NCBI GenBank assembly: GCA_016713025.1
Contig: JADJPZ010000003.1
Location: 806,001 to 870,000, forward strand
DNA from: Saprospiraceae bacterium
GTDB lineage: Bacteria; Bacteroidota; Bacteroidia; Chitinophagales; Saprospiraceae
DNA: 64,000 nt
Reading direction: 5' to 3'
Shown here: one piece after another, positions 1 to 8,813 of the stretch
Numbering within the stretch: the stretch's first letter is position 1
Layout: the number at the start of each line of letters is the position of its first letter
Position numbers and translations under genes: made by a program
Notes under the pieces: generated by a model
Told to the model about the DNA's origin: nothing
The model's database searches: none
The model's input: the letters and a program-made list of their open reading frames with translations, nothing else

Positions 1-61
1 AATAAAACGTATATTACAATAATCAATTAATTTTAAAATCACTAATAAGAATCAAAATAAC

Positions 62-1123
62 ATGAATTGGATGAACAATGGAAAAAGGCCTGTTTTGATA
101 GCAGGACCTTGTAGTGCCGAGACTGAAGAACAAGTCATACAGACGGCAACAAGACTTTTCAGAACTGGAAAAGTTGACATCCTGAGAGCAGGAATATGGA
201 AACCGCGTACACGTCCAGGCGCATTTGAAGGTATCGGAACAAAAGGACTTCCGTGGTTGCAAAAAGCCAAAGAACTTACCGGCCTTCCGGTAGCAGTAGA
301 AGTGGCCAAAGCATCGCACGTAGAGCGCTGCTTGGAGTTCGGTATAGACATTTTATGGATTGGTGCACGAACCACTGTCAACCCTTTTGCTGTACAGGAA
401 GTAGCTGATGCACTCAAAGGAGTAGATATACCGGTACTCCTTAAAAATCCTATCAATCCAGATCTGTCTTTGTGGCTCGGAGGTATGGAGAGACTTCAGA
501 ACTCAGGACTTACCAGATTAGGAGCTATCCATCGCGGTTTCTCATTTTCCGGTGAGAAGATCTATAGAAACAGACCTCAGTGGCAAATTGCGATCGATTT
601 CAAGACGGCTATGCCTGACATACCTATGATCAATGATCCCAGTCATATCTGTGGAAATAGAGAATTATTGTTTAAGGTAGCTCAAAAAGCGATGGATCTT
701 GATTTTGATGGATTGATCATGGAGTCGCATATCACACCGGATACTGCCTGGAGCGATGCTGCACAACAGCTTACTCCCGAAGATTATGGCAAACTGATAG
801 AGAGTTTGGTCATCCGTGATGATAAAAACACCGGCAAGGAAAAAACAAAACTCGACAGACTCCGTAAAGAGATAGATATGATCGATGAAGAAATCATGAA
901 TATCCTTGCTTCCAGAATGAAAATATCAAGAGAGATAGGTCAATACAAAAAAGAAAACAATATGACTATCCTCCAGAGCGAAAGATGGAAAGAAGTATTG
1001 CAGAAATACATAGATCGCGGAGCTCAAGGTGGGCTTGGTGCTGATTTTATCTCCAGAGTGATCAAATCCATCCATGACGAAAGTATCGAGCAGCAGGAGA
1101 AAGTGATGATTGGTGAAGCATAA
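62..1123 (+). CDS. Bifunctional DAHP synthase / chorismate mutase
   Basis: Predicted to make DAHP from phosphoenolpyruvate and erythrose 4-phosphate (first step of the shikimate pathway) and to convert chorismate to prephenate. Residues 1 to about 255 form the KDO8P-synthase-like (type I-beta) barrel: the PEP-site motif IAGPCSAET is near residue 13 and RAGIWKPRTRPGAFEG is near residue 40. Residues about 260-345 are an AroQ-type chorismate mutase helix bundle beginning LDRLRKEIDMIDEEI. The length, 353 aa, fits the fused enzymes known in Bacteroidota. The mutase domain in such fusions often provides feedback control by prephenate, which is family knowledge. The gene stands alone, followed by a hairpin terminator. 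The ATG at 62 is the first in frame with the barrel. Confidence 0.93.
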   Translation: MNWMNNGKRPVLIAGPCSAETEEQVIQTATRLFRTGKVDILRAGIWKPRTRPGAFEGIGTKGLPWLQKAKELTGLPVAVEVAKASHVERCLEFGIDILWIGARTTVNPFAVQEVADALKGVDIPVLLKNPINPDLSLWLGGMERLQNSGLTRLGAIHRGFSFSGEKIYRNRPQWQIAIDFKTAMPDIPMINDPSHICGNRELLFKVAQKAMDLDFDGLIMESHITPDTAWSDAAQQLTPEDYGKLIESLVIRDDKNTGKEKTKLDRLRKEIDMIDEEIMNILASRMKISREIGQYKKENNMTILQSERWKEVLQKYIDRGAQGGLGADFISRVIKSIHDESIEQQEKVMIGEA

Positions 1124-1132
1124 ATAATATGG

Positions 1133-1182
1133 AAGACTGGTGCACTTTGAGCATGATCGAGTCATGTGCATCAGTCTTTTTT
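1133..1182 (+). terminator. Rho-independent terminator after DAHP synthase
   Basis: Inverted arms at 1133-1145 and 1166-1178 (AAGACTGGTGCAC with GTGCATCAGTCTT, one mismatch) are followed by a run of six T. The site lies 10 nt after the stop codon. Confidence 0.8.
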
Positions 1183-1234
1183 GGAATAGATTCTGGTCCG
1201 TTGATATCTGACTGAGAGAAAAACCACACAGCTA

Positions 1235-2152
1235 TCAACCCAAGTCAAAATGCATCAGTTTTTTAAATCTCTCTAACCTTCCGTTTATTTCAGGCAAAGA
1301 CAGGTTTTGTAGTCTGTTGAGACTGAAATCCTCTACACAAAATGATGCCATGGCAGACCCTGCAATGATCGCCCTCTTCATATTCTCCATTGATGTATCG
1401 TCGGTTTTTGCAAGGTAACCCATCAGACCACCTGCAAAAGTATCGCCTGCACCTGTCGGATCAAAAACCTGCGCCAATGGCAATGCCGGAGCATAAAAAA
1501 TATCTTCATCACAAAATAATAATGCACCGTGTTCTCCTTTTTTGATCACCAGATACTCCGGTCCCATTTGGTGTATCACTTTTGCCGCATTGACCAATGA
1601 GTGTTCTCCTGACAATTGTCGTGCTTCCTCATCATTGATCGTCAGCAGATCTATGCGCGAAATGACTTCTTTGAGTTCATCCATAGCGATGTCCATCCAG
1701 AAATTCATAGTGTCCAAGGCTATCAGTTTCTGCGTACCATCGAGCTGATCAAGGACACTTCTTTGAATAGCCGGTGTCAGATTGCCCAACATAACATACT
1801 TACTGGATTTGGCCTTTTCAGGAAGAATGGGGTCAAAATCAGCCAATACATTGAGGTCTGTCACCAGGGTATCTCTGCTGTTCATATTATTATGATATCG
1901 CCCTTCCCAAAAGAAAGATTTACCACCATCTACGATTTTCAAACCTTCTAAGTTCACACCTCGTTCTACAAGTCTTTTCAGCTCAGAATCCGGAAAATCA
2001 TCTCCTACTATGGATACAAGATGAATATCATTGGTGAAGTAAGAAGCCGACCAACTGATATAAGTGCACGCACCTCCTATGACTCTTTCAGCTCTGCCAA
2101 AAGGGGTTTCTATCGTATCAAAAGCTACTGTTCCAACTGTAAGAAGACTCAT
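1235..2152 (-). CDS. PfkB-family carbohydrate (or nucleoside) kinase
   Basis: Ribokinase-fold kinase that transfers phosphate from ATP to a sugar or nucleoside hydroxyl; the substrate cannot be read from sequence. The N-terminus has the substrate-side glycine motif (VIGGACTYISWSAS, near residue 24). The C-terminal PfkB signature FDPTGAGDTFAGG is near residue 230; its first Asp and the GAGD stretch form the anion hole and its last Asp is the catalytic base. The length, 305 aa, is normal for the family. It stands alone and convergent with the DAHP synthase. A TAnnTTTG box lies 23 nt upstream of the start. Confidence 0.85.
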   Translation of the reverse strand: MSLLTVGTVAFDTIETPFGRAERVIGGACTYISWSASYFTNDIHLVSIVGDDFPDSELKRLVERGVNLEGLKIVDGGKSFFWEGRYHNNMNSRDTLVTDLNVLADFDPILPEKAKSSKYVMLGNLTPAIQRSVLDQLDGTQKLIALDTMNFWMDIAMDELKEVISRIDLLTINDEEARQLSGEHSLVNAAKVIHQMGPEYLVIKKGEHGALLFCDEDIFYAPALPLAQVFDPTGAGDTFAGGLMGYLAKTDDTSMENMKRAIIAGSAMASFCVEDFSLNRLQNLSLPEINGRLERFKKLMHFDLG

Positions 2153-2174
2153 TTTAATTTTAATTTTTGAGCCG

Positions 2175-2182
2175 CAAAGGTA
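2175..2182 (-). promoter_or_regulatory. Bacteroidota -7 box for the PfkB kinase
   Basis: On the minus strand this reads TACCTTTG, a match to the Bacteroidota -7 consensus TAnnTTTG, 23 nt before the start codon. No clear TTG at -33 was seen. Confidence 0.5.
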
Positions 2183-2285
2183 AGTAAGTAAACAGTAACT
2201 TTTGTGATATTTTGGAAATTTACTTCCCGATTCTAAATCTTATATGGTATATCGTTGTATTTTCACACTTTTAAAGTCCAATATT

Positions 2286-2861
2286 ATGAAATATTTATTT
2301 TTGTTTTGTACAATAGCTTTTCTTAGTTCCTGTTCTCAAGGTAAAAAGAGTCAAATCACATATGACGTAGGTCAGATCCAAACTCCTATGGGTGATATGC
2401 TGTTTAAATTGTCGGACCTGACACCCAATCATAAAGCCAGTTTCATAAAACTTGCCAATGAACATTATTGGGATACCCTGACATTCAACCGGGTCATCAA
2501 AGATTTTGTAATCCAGGGAGGATGTCCCGATACTCCAGAAGGCTTCAGTAAGTCACCATACCTTATCAAACCGGAATTTCATGACAGTCTCAGGCATGTC
2601 TATGGTGCAGTCGGTATAGGCCGTGATGACAACCCTGAAAAACTTTCTGCCGGATGTCAGTTTTATATAGTCCACAACAAAGAAGGAATACCAAGGTTGG
2701 ATGGCAATTTCGTGATCATTGGTCAGGTATTTAAAGGATTGGAAGTACTGGATGCTATCGGCAATGTGGCTACCGACACACTTGATACACCATTAGTACC
2801 CGTTACTTTGAAGGTAAATGTGGTCAAAATGAATCAAGTGCTAATAGAACAAAATAAATAG
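2286..2861 (+). CDS. Cyclophilin-type peptidyl-prolyl isomerase, lipoprotein
   Basis: Predicted cis-trans prolyl isomerase anchored in the cell envelope. The chosen start at 2286 gives a lipoprotein signal peptide (MKYLFLFCTIAFLSSC) with Cys16 as the likely lipidation site. An ATG at 2244 is in frame but would bury that signal. The cyclophilin core follows: TFNRVIKDFVIQGGCP near residue 70, AGCQFYIVHN near residue 127 and LDGNFVIIGQVFKGLEVLD near residue 145. These match the FHRVI..FMIQGGD, SQFFI and LDG.f.vFG.V blocks of the family. The mature domain is about 175 aa, as expected. No operon partner is evident. Confidence 0.88.
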   Translation: MKYLFLFCTIAFLSSCSQGKKSQITYDVGQIQTPMGDMLFKLSDLTPNHKASFIKLANEHYWDTLTFNRVIKDFVIQGGCPDTPEGFSKSPYLIKPEFHDSLRHVYGAVGIGRDDNPEKLSAGCQFYIVHNKEGIPRLDGNFVIIGQVFKGLEVLDAIGNVATDTLDTPLVPVTLKVNVVKMNQVLIEQNK

Positions 2862-2886
2862 ATAATAACGCAGGGAAGCAATAACA

Positions 2887-3948
2887 TTACTCTTGCTGCA
2901 ATATCTTTTCCTTGATTCTTTCGTATCTGGTCAGTAATGCAGCCATCCATGTACCAAGCAAGATAAGGGCAATGATCGAAGGGTAAAAAAACAGTCTCAA
3001 AGTGTTATCGAGGTCCTCGCCTCCCAACGCGGGGTTGCCACCATTTCCGGGATGTAAACTATCTGTCAGCCTCGGGATGACAAACACCAGCGGGATCAGT
3101 GCCAGAAATGCAAAAATGCTGTAAGCAGCCGAAATCCGGGCTCTTTTATCATGGTCTGATGATGATCCTCTTAGCACCAGGTATGCCAAATAAATCAGCA
3201 TGGCTACGGCTGTCATATTGAGTTTGACATCTGTGGTCCAGAAAGTGTTCCAAGTAAATTTTGCCCAGATAGATCCGGTGATCAATCCCAACACTCCAAA
3301 CATGATAGCAATCCTATTGAAGGAGGATGATTGGATATCATGATCATATATGCCTGTTCTGAGGTATTGCACAGCATGATATAATCCCACCATCAACAAC
3401 ACAAACATTGCAAACCAAAGTGCGACATGGAAAAAAGTATTTCTGATAGTCTCATTGAGGATATTTCTATATGGAAACCTTACACCTGAAATAGTATTAA
3501 AATCATGCAATCCGGCACTCTGCCAATCTACTTTCTCTACAAGCATACTATCTCCGACCCGCACAAATAGTGCGTTAGGCTGTACAAAGACACCATCTTT
3601 TTCGTTGTCCATGATCAAAGTCAATGGTTGTACTCTTTCCACTCCCGGAAAAAGATCAGGAATCTTAAATGATAATTGTATATTGTTTTCTGATTCCGCT
3701 TTGATGGCTGTGGCACTTACCGCATTGATTGAATCCAACTTCAGCCATGCACGGTGATGTGTCGCAGACAAAAAATGGGTATTATATCCTGATACTGCAA
3801 TGGTTATGCTATCTCCGCTATCTGCATTTCCGGGCTGTGCGCTGGTGATTCCGGGCTTTAAAGCGATGGTCATTCCACCCGCAAGGACATATAAAAAGAT
3901 GATTACACCGCTCAATTTCCACCATAATCCTTTCATTCTATTGCTCAT
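2887..3948 (-). CDS. ccmC: CcmC-like heme-handling membrane protein for cytochrome c maturation
   Basis: Predicted inner-membrane component that presents heme on the periplasmic side for cytochrome c assembly. Six or so membrane segments are visible: one at residues 10-30 and five from about residue 175 onwards. The CcmC histidines appear in FFHVALWFAMF near residue 190 and in DSLHPGNG near residue 298. The tryptophan-rich motif is degenerate: TWNTFWTTD in place of WGxxWxWD. A polar domain of about 130 residues lies between the first and second membrane segments; CcmC proteins I know are nearer 220-250 aa, so this looks like an insertion. It is downstream of ccmB on the same strand, 55 nt apart, which supports the assignment. 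Its precise heme chemistry is inferred. Confidence 0.75.
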   Translation of the reverse strand: MSNRMKGLWWKLSGVIIFLYVLAGGMTIALKPGITSAQPGNADSGDSITIAVSGYNTHFLSATHHRAWLKLDSINAVSATAIKAESENNIQLSFKIPDLFPGVERVQPLTLIMDNEKDGVFVQPNALFVRVGDSMLVEKVDWQSAGLHDFNTISGVRFPYRNILNETIRNTFFHVALWFAMFVLLMVGLYHAVQYLRTGIYDHDIQSSSFNRIAIMFGVLGLITGSIWAKFTWNTFWTTDVKLNMTAVAMLIYLAYLVLRGSSSDHDKRARISAAYSIFAFLALIPLVFVIPRLTDSLHPGNGGNPALGGEDLDNTLRLFFYPSIIALILLGTWMAALLTRYERIKEKILQQE

Positions 3949-4003
3949 TTTTATAATTTGATAATATAAGGAAGTTCCGACTCCATTTGTAAATTTAAAT
4001 GTG

Positions 4004-4660
4004 TTAAGACTTCCACAATGATGGGAACAACATGATCATTGCTCCAAATAAAATACTATCCACTCCCAAAAGCAAATAAACATCCTGCATCACTGCAGTA
4101 TCCGTCAGCAATCTGACACTTACTGCTGAGATTTTCAATAAAAGCAGTACGATAGGAAGTACCAATGGTAAAGCTAAAATGGACATCAATGTCGAATTGC
4201 TGTTGTCGGTAGCTGATATGATCGAAACAAAAGTAAAAACCACCGAAATACCAAATATTCCAGCTAACGAACCTATAGTAAAAAGTGAGATATCCTTGAC
4301 AGGGAAACCCGAAAATATTCCAAAAAATAAAAGAATGACCACAAAAATCATGGATAAAAATACAAAATTGTACAACAGCTTGGATAAAAGGAGATCTATC
4401 GGATCAAAAAGTGTATAGTAATAAAGATATGTTTCCTTTTTTTCCTGCAAAAAGCTCTTCACCACAGCATTCAAGCCAGCAAATAGCATAATAATCCATA
4501 TGAGAATGGTCCATTCCCTCGGATTGATCTGATTGAAAGATTTAAATATCATAAATACTGTAGTCGCCGCAAAGAGGAATATACCACCGACAGCAAATCT
4601 CTGCCTGAACTCTACAGTGACTTCTTTAATGAAAATTTCCTTAATTTTTACAATGTTCAT
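4004..4660 (-). CDS. ccmB: Heme exporter-type permease CcmB
   Basis: Membrane subunit of the CcmAB ABC complex, which in known systems drives release of holo-CcmE. The protein is 218 aa with six hydrophobic segments. An amphipathic N-terminus (IKEIFIKEVTVEFRQRF) is followed by FAATTVFMIF, and the cytoplasmic loop FLQEKKETYLYYYTLFDP matches the CcmB loop pattern (ERxxGTLE-like in proteobacteria). No ATPase subunit CcmA is adjacent. The stop lies 55 nt before ccmC and the two are probably co-transcribed. A CAAAGGTA box at 4709-4716 (minus-strand TACCTTTG) could be the -7 element. Confidence 0.78.
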   Translation of the reverse strand: MNIVKIKEIFIKEVTVEFRQRFAVGGIFLFAATTVFMIFKSFNQINPREWTILIWIIMLFAGLNAVVKSFLQEKKETYLYYYTLFDPIDLLLSKLLYNFVFLSMIFVVILLFFGIFSGFPVKDISLFTIGSLAGIFGISVVFTFVSIISATDNSNSTLMSILALPLVLPIVLLLLKISAVSVRLLTDTAVMQDVYLLLGVDSILFGAMIMLFPSLWKS

Positions 4661-4755
4661 ATCAGCCCTCAGATCCGACTCCTTGTTATGAGTTAAAGAC
4701 CTGAGTCACAAAGGTAGTAGTTTTGAACAAATTTTCCTGAATAAATGGCAGACAG

Positions 4756-4866
4756 TGTGTATTACAAAATGCACAAATTGTAAAATCCCTTCTTTACCCT
4801 TGCTACCGAGACAAGGTAGGGATGCACACTCCTTCATTAGCCTGTAAAGCTACTCTTGAGACCGCC
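4756..4866. repeat. Diverged partial copy of the TGTGTATAAC repeat
   Basis: Begins TGTGTATTACAAAATGCACA and continues with a diverged form of the interior seen at 23711 and, reversed, in 53153-53350, including CTACTCTTGAGAC, which corresponds to CTACGCTTGAGAC. Only one end is recognisable. Confidence 0.5.
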
Positions 4867-4924
4867 TATCAATGTTTCTTTTCATATCACTGTGCTCCCT
4901 TTCAGACCCTCCATGATTACAAAA

Positions 4925-4998
4925 TATACCGACGAGAATTTATTTTTCTAAAGACGATGGGACTCATGTCTTTATTATAAAAATAATTCTGTCGCAAT
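4925..4998 (+). repeat. Dispersed 74-bp repeat, copy 1
   Basis: This block is the reverse complement of 22025-22097 with a handful of mismatches. It opens TATACCGACGAGAATTTATT and closes near AATTCTGTCGC. It lies in the 520-bp spacer between ccmB and the acyl-CoA dehydrogenase terminator, where no gene was seen. Confidence 0.75.
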
Positions 4999-5102
4999 TA
5001 TAAAGACGATAAATGTCTTTAAAGACAAGCTTCGCTTCGTCCTTACTCAAAATGAATACAATATCGCAAACCAATTTATTTTGAGTATAAAAAAAACAGC
5101 TA

Positions 5103-5148
5103 TAAAAAACAAAGTGATCCCCAATTTTTTAACAATGGGAATCACTTT
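5103..5148 (-). terminator. Rho-independent terminator after acyl-CoA dehydrogenase
   Basis: Arms at 5111-5123 and 5136-5148 (AAAGTGATCCCCA with TGGGAATCACTTT) form a stem. On the minus strand the stem is followed by GTTTTTTATA, so it serves the leftward gene ending at 5181. Confidence 0.75.
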
Positions 5149-5180
5149 ATACAATCAAAAACCACTCGCTTTCCTCTGAA

Positions 5181-6983
5181 TCAGAAGCAATATCCTCCTG
5201 ATTGGACCAGAGTATCTGCGATTTTTCTTCTGGATTCTTTAATGTTGACTAATGGGTATTTAGTAAATTTTCTTAAGCCAGATACGAATCCAGGTTGCAT
5301 TTCCGGAGCAATAAATGAGGCTATGGCATCGGTAGCTTGTTTTGTGATACGACCTGTGGCATCATATATCAATGTCTCCAATATTGCATTATATACGTCA
5401 AGATTTTTTTCAGGATGATTTTCAGCAATTTTTTGTACACGCATCAATGTGCTTTCAGTATTGAATATCTCGATAATGATGTCTGCAAGGTTCATCAGGA
5501 TTTCCTGCTCACCTTTCAGGTCAAGTTTTCCGGACATTGCCTGTTGTGCTGCCGAACCTAGTAGCATGATCAGTATTTTCTTAAAATTATTTACAGCAGT
5601 CCATTCCTGCGCATACGCTCCCTCAAAGCTAAACTCAGGAGCTGTGCCATTGATGAGTTCATCCTGAACTTTCATGCCTGGTGTCATCAGGTCAAGCTCG
5701 CCTTTCATTGCACTTTTGAGGATTGTACTAAGGATAACCATACGATTGATCTCATTTGTACCTTCAAATATTCTGTTGATCCTCGAGTCTCTGTATGCTC
5801 TTGCTACAGAACCTTCTTCAGAGTATCCCATGCCACCGAAGATTTGCACTGCTTCATCTACTACATAGTCGAGGGTTTCAGACCCGATTACTTTTATGAT
5901 TGAGCATTCAAGGGCATACTCTTCAGCAGCATCGCGTTTTGCCTGTGGAAAGTCCTTTCCGGTTTCCAGAAATTCATGTTCTGCTTCCTGAATGAGTTGG
6001 GCTGTGCGGTATATTGCTGACTCCGTGTAGAAAATTTTTATAGCTTGCTCTGCCAGTTTATACTGTATAGCACCAAAAGATGCAATGGGTTTTTTAAATT
6101 GTTCTCTTTCCAATGCATATTTGAGTGATTCGTCAGCTACTTTTTTGCAACCACCAAGGCATGAAGCACCTAACTTAAATCTACCTGTGTTCAGCACATT
6201 AAATGCTATCAAATGGCCCTTTCCAATTTCTCCAAGAAGATTTTCAACAGGTACTTTTACATTTTCCATAAATACCTGTCTCGTAGAAGATCCTTTGATA
6301 CCCAGCTTTTTTTCCTCAGCACCAAGAGTAAAACCTTCCATTCCTTTTTCCAGAAGAAATCCAGTAAACTTATTGCCATCCACCTGTGCAAATACTGTAA
6401 ACAAATCAGCAAATCCGGCATTGGTGATCCACATCTTCTGACCGTTGAGGATATAATGTGTGCCCTCTGCATTCAGTACGGCTGTAGATTTTGCGGCAAG
6501 TGCATCTGATCCGCTTGATGGTTCTGTGAGACAGTAACTCGCCTTCAGCTCTCCGGTGATAAGTTTGGGAAGGTATTTTGTCTTCTGCTCATCTGTACCA
6601 TAATACAGAATCGGTAGCATGCCTATACCTGTATGAGCATTGTAACTTACAGAAAACGAACCTGAAGGGCCTACTTCTTCGCCGATGAGTGTATTAGTGA
6701 TATAATCCAAGTGGCTTCCGCCATACTCCTCAGGCATATGAGTACCCAATAGTCCCAAAGATGCAAATATATCCAGACGTGAAGGTATCAATCCCTCTTC
6801 CAGCTTTTCAATACGTTCTGTATGCGGCCAAATATCTTGTTCAACAAAAGTTTTTACAGTTTCTTTGATCATGAGCTGCTCCTCATTAAATTCTTCAGGT
6901 ATGAACATCTCCATGTGTGAAGAATTTTTTACAAGGAATTCACCGCCTTTCAATACTTTTTTTTCTGTTAATGTTGCTGACAT
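5181..6983 (-). CDS. Acyl-CoA dehydrogenase, long form with C-terminal extension
   Basis: FAD enzyme for the first oxidation step of fatty acid beta-oxidation. Residues 30-150 are the N-terminal helical domain. CLTEPSSGSDALAAKST near residue 150 is the first family signature, at the FAD/acyl-CoA site. QIFGGMGYSEEGSVARAYRD near residue 380 is the second, and RIFEGTNEINRM just after it carries the Glu of the FEGT motif, the expected catalytic base. At 600 aa it is about 200 aa longer than medium-chain enzymes. The extra C-terminal helical region resembles very-long-chain or Bacteroidota-type enzymes. Chain length cannot be read. It is monocistronic, with its own promoter and terminator. Confidence 0.9.
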   Translation of the reverse strand: MSATLTEKKVLKGGEFLVKNSSHMEMFIPEEFNEEQLMIKETVKTFVEQDIWPHTERIEKLEEGLIPSRLDIFASLGLLGTHMPEEYGGSHLDYITNTLIGEEVGPSGSFSVSYNAHTGIGMLPILYYGTDEQKTKYLPKLITGELKASYCLTEPSSGSDALAAKSTAVLNAEGTHYILNGQKMWITNAGFADLFTVFAQVDGNKFTGFLLEKGMEGFTLGAEEKKLGIKGSSTRQVFMENVKVPVENLLGEIGKGHLIAFNVLNTGRFKLGASCLGGCKKVADESLKYALEREQFKKPIASFGAIQYKLAEQAIKIFYTESAIYRTAQLIQEAEHEFLETGKDFPQAKRDAAEEYALECSIIKVIGSETLDYVVDEAVQIFGGMGYSEEGSVARAYRDSRINRIFEGTNEINRMVILSTILKSAMKGELDLMTPGMKVQDELINGTAPEFSFEGAYAQEWTAVNNFKKILIMLLGSAAQQAMSGKLDLKGEQEILMNLADIIIEIFNTESTLMRVQKIAENHPEKNLDVYNAILETLIYDATGRITKQATDAIASFIAPEMQPGFVSGLRKFTKYPLVNIKESRRKIADTLVQSGGYCF

Positions 6984-7009
6984 TTTATGTGAGTTTTAAA
7001 AATTTAACT

Positions 7010-7040
7010 CAAAGTTAAATTATTTTTTTAAATCTGTCAA
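7010..7040 (-). promoter_or_regulatory. Promoter for acyl-CoA dehydrogenase
   Basis: The minus-strand -7 box TAACTTTG (CAAAGTTA at 7010-7017) is preceded 20 nt upstream by TTG (7038-7040). This matches the Bacteroidota consensus spacing. Confidence 0.6.
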
Positions 7041-7173
7041 GTATTTTAAGATAATATTAATAAAAAAACACGTTATCAGCTTCTTATGTTACTGAAATAA
7101 TTATACTTAGTGTTAAATAAATGATTTATAGACATAAATATTTCAACTAAAAGTACTGATATGAGTAAAGACA

Positions 7174-8813
7174 GTGTACCTTTACATAAAAACAAAAGAA
7201 GTGAGATATTTTCACAGTGCAATGATACTATTGGCAAGCCTCTACAGTATGGCACAGGTCAATTTCACATCGTCCAATCTGCCCATCATCACCATCAACA
7301 CCAATGGGCAGTCCATTTCTGATGAACCCAAAATAACTGCTGATATGGGCATCATCTACAATGGGGCTGGAGAAATCAACAGGATGATGGACCCAAAAAA
7401 TAATTACAACGGAAAAGTGGGTATCGAATTAAGAGGTTCTACTTCACAGTCTTTCCCCAAAAAGCCCTACGGTTTTGAAACGAGAGATAATACCGGAGAA
7501 GACCTGGATGTATCCTTACTCGGAATGCCCAAAGAAAGCGACTGGACACTCAATGCTACCTATAACGATAAATCACTGATGAGAGACGGATTGGCTTATA
7601 TTCTCGCCGGATCTGTCATGGAGTATGCACCAAGAGTCAGATACTGTGAGTTGGTACTCAACAATAGTTACATGGGTATATATCTCCTGATTGAAAAAAT
7701 CAAAAGAGATAAAAGCAGAGTAGATATCTCAAAGATGGAAGTGACTGACAATTCAGGTGATGCGCTCACGGGTGGGTATATCATCAAACTGGACAAAACT
7801 ACGGGTTCCAATAGCCGGTCAGGATGGTTTTCCAGGTACAAACCTTTCACGGGTGCACTGAAAAACACATACTTTCAATATGAATATCCTTCTGTAGACA
7901 ATATTACCGATGCTCAAAAAAACTATATACAAAATCATATACATAATGTAGAGGATGTGATAGCAAGCAATGACTACAAGAATATCATCAGTGGATACCG
8001 AAAATACATTGATGTCAATAGTCTTATGGATTTTATCATCATCAATGAATTGACCAAAAATCCTGATGGCTACAGATTGAGTACATTTTTTTACAAAGAA
8101 AGAGACAGCGATGGAGGAAAGCTTAAATTAGGACCGGTATGGGACTTTAATCTTGGATTTGGCAATGTAGATTATTGCACTCAAGGGAATCCTGAAGGTC
8201 TGGTGATACAAGACTTCAACAAAGTATGTCCTAATGACGGATGGGTCATTCACTTCTGGTGGAAAAAATTTCTTGACGATCCGGACTTTTATGATAGCTT
8301 GAAAAGACGATGGCAACACTTGAGAAAAATCAGTTTTCGTTGGAAAAAATAAATCAAAAAGTAGACTCTATCTCATCCCTGCTTGCAGGACCGCAAGTTA
8401 GAAATTTTACTAAATGGCCTGTAATGGGCAAATACGTATGGCCCAACTACTATATCGGAAAATCTTACAACGAAGAAGTGAATTGGCTGAAATGGTGGAT
8501 AGCCAACAGAATCAACTATCTTGATAATGTATGGTACATCAATGTCAATAACACGGATGAGCAAAGTACAGGCGAATTGACGATATTTCCTAATCCTGCT
8601 TCAGAAACTATTTCTATCACTATGGAGGAAGAAACTTCTGAAGCTCCAAAAGCACATTTGACAGACTGTCTAGGCAGGATTTATACTTTCAGTTTTATTG
8701 CAGGCAATCAAAATAATTTTGAAGCCGATGTGAGTCATCTATCGCCCGGTTTGTATATAGTCAACATTCAAACCGATAAAAAAACCTACGTAAAAAAGGT
8801 TTTAAAATTGTAG
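7174..8813 (+). pseudogene. CotH-family secreted protein with T9SS sorting domain, frameshifted
   Basis: CotH proteins are atypical protein-kinase-fold proteins of the cell surface. The first part (7174-8352) has a hydrophobic signal segment ending near SLYSMAQ, then the CotH core: GIELRGSTSQSFPKKPYGFE, NATYNDKSLMRDGLAYIL, MGIYLLIEKIKRDKSRVDIS and LGPVWDFNLGFGN. Translation leaves frame at a run of five A at 8325-8329. The correct continuation (NQFSLEKINQKVDSISSLL) is one base shifted and runs to 8813. The last about 80 residues (FPNPASETISI ... GLYIVNI..KKTYVKKVLKL) are a type IX secretion sorting domain. The start is uncertain: 7222 also fits the signal peptide. The stop codon abuts that of the convergent ATPase subunit I gene with no gap. 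The break could be a sequencing error. Confidence 0.8.
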
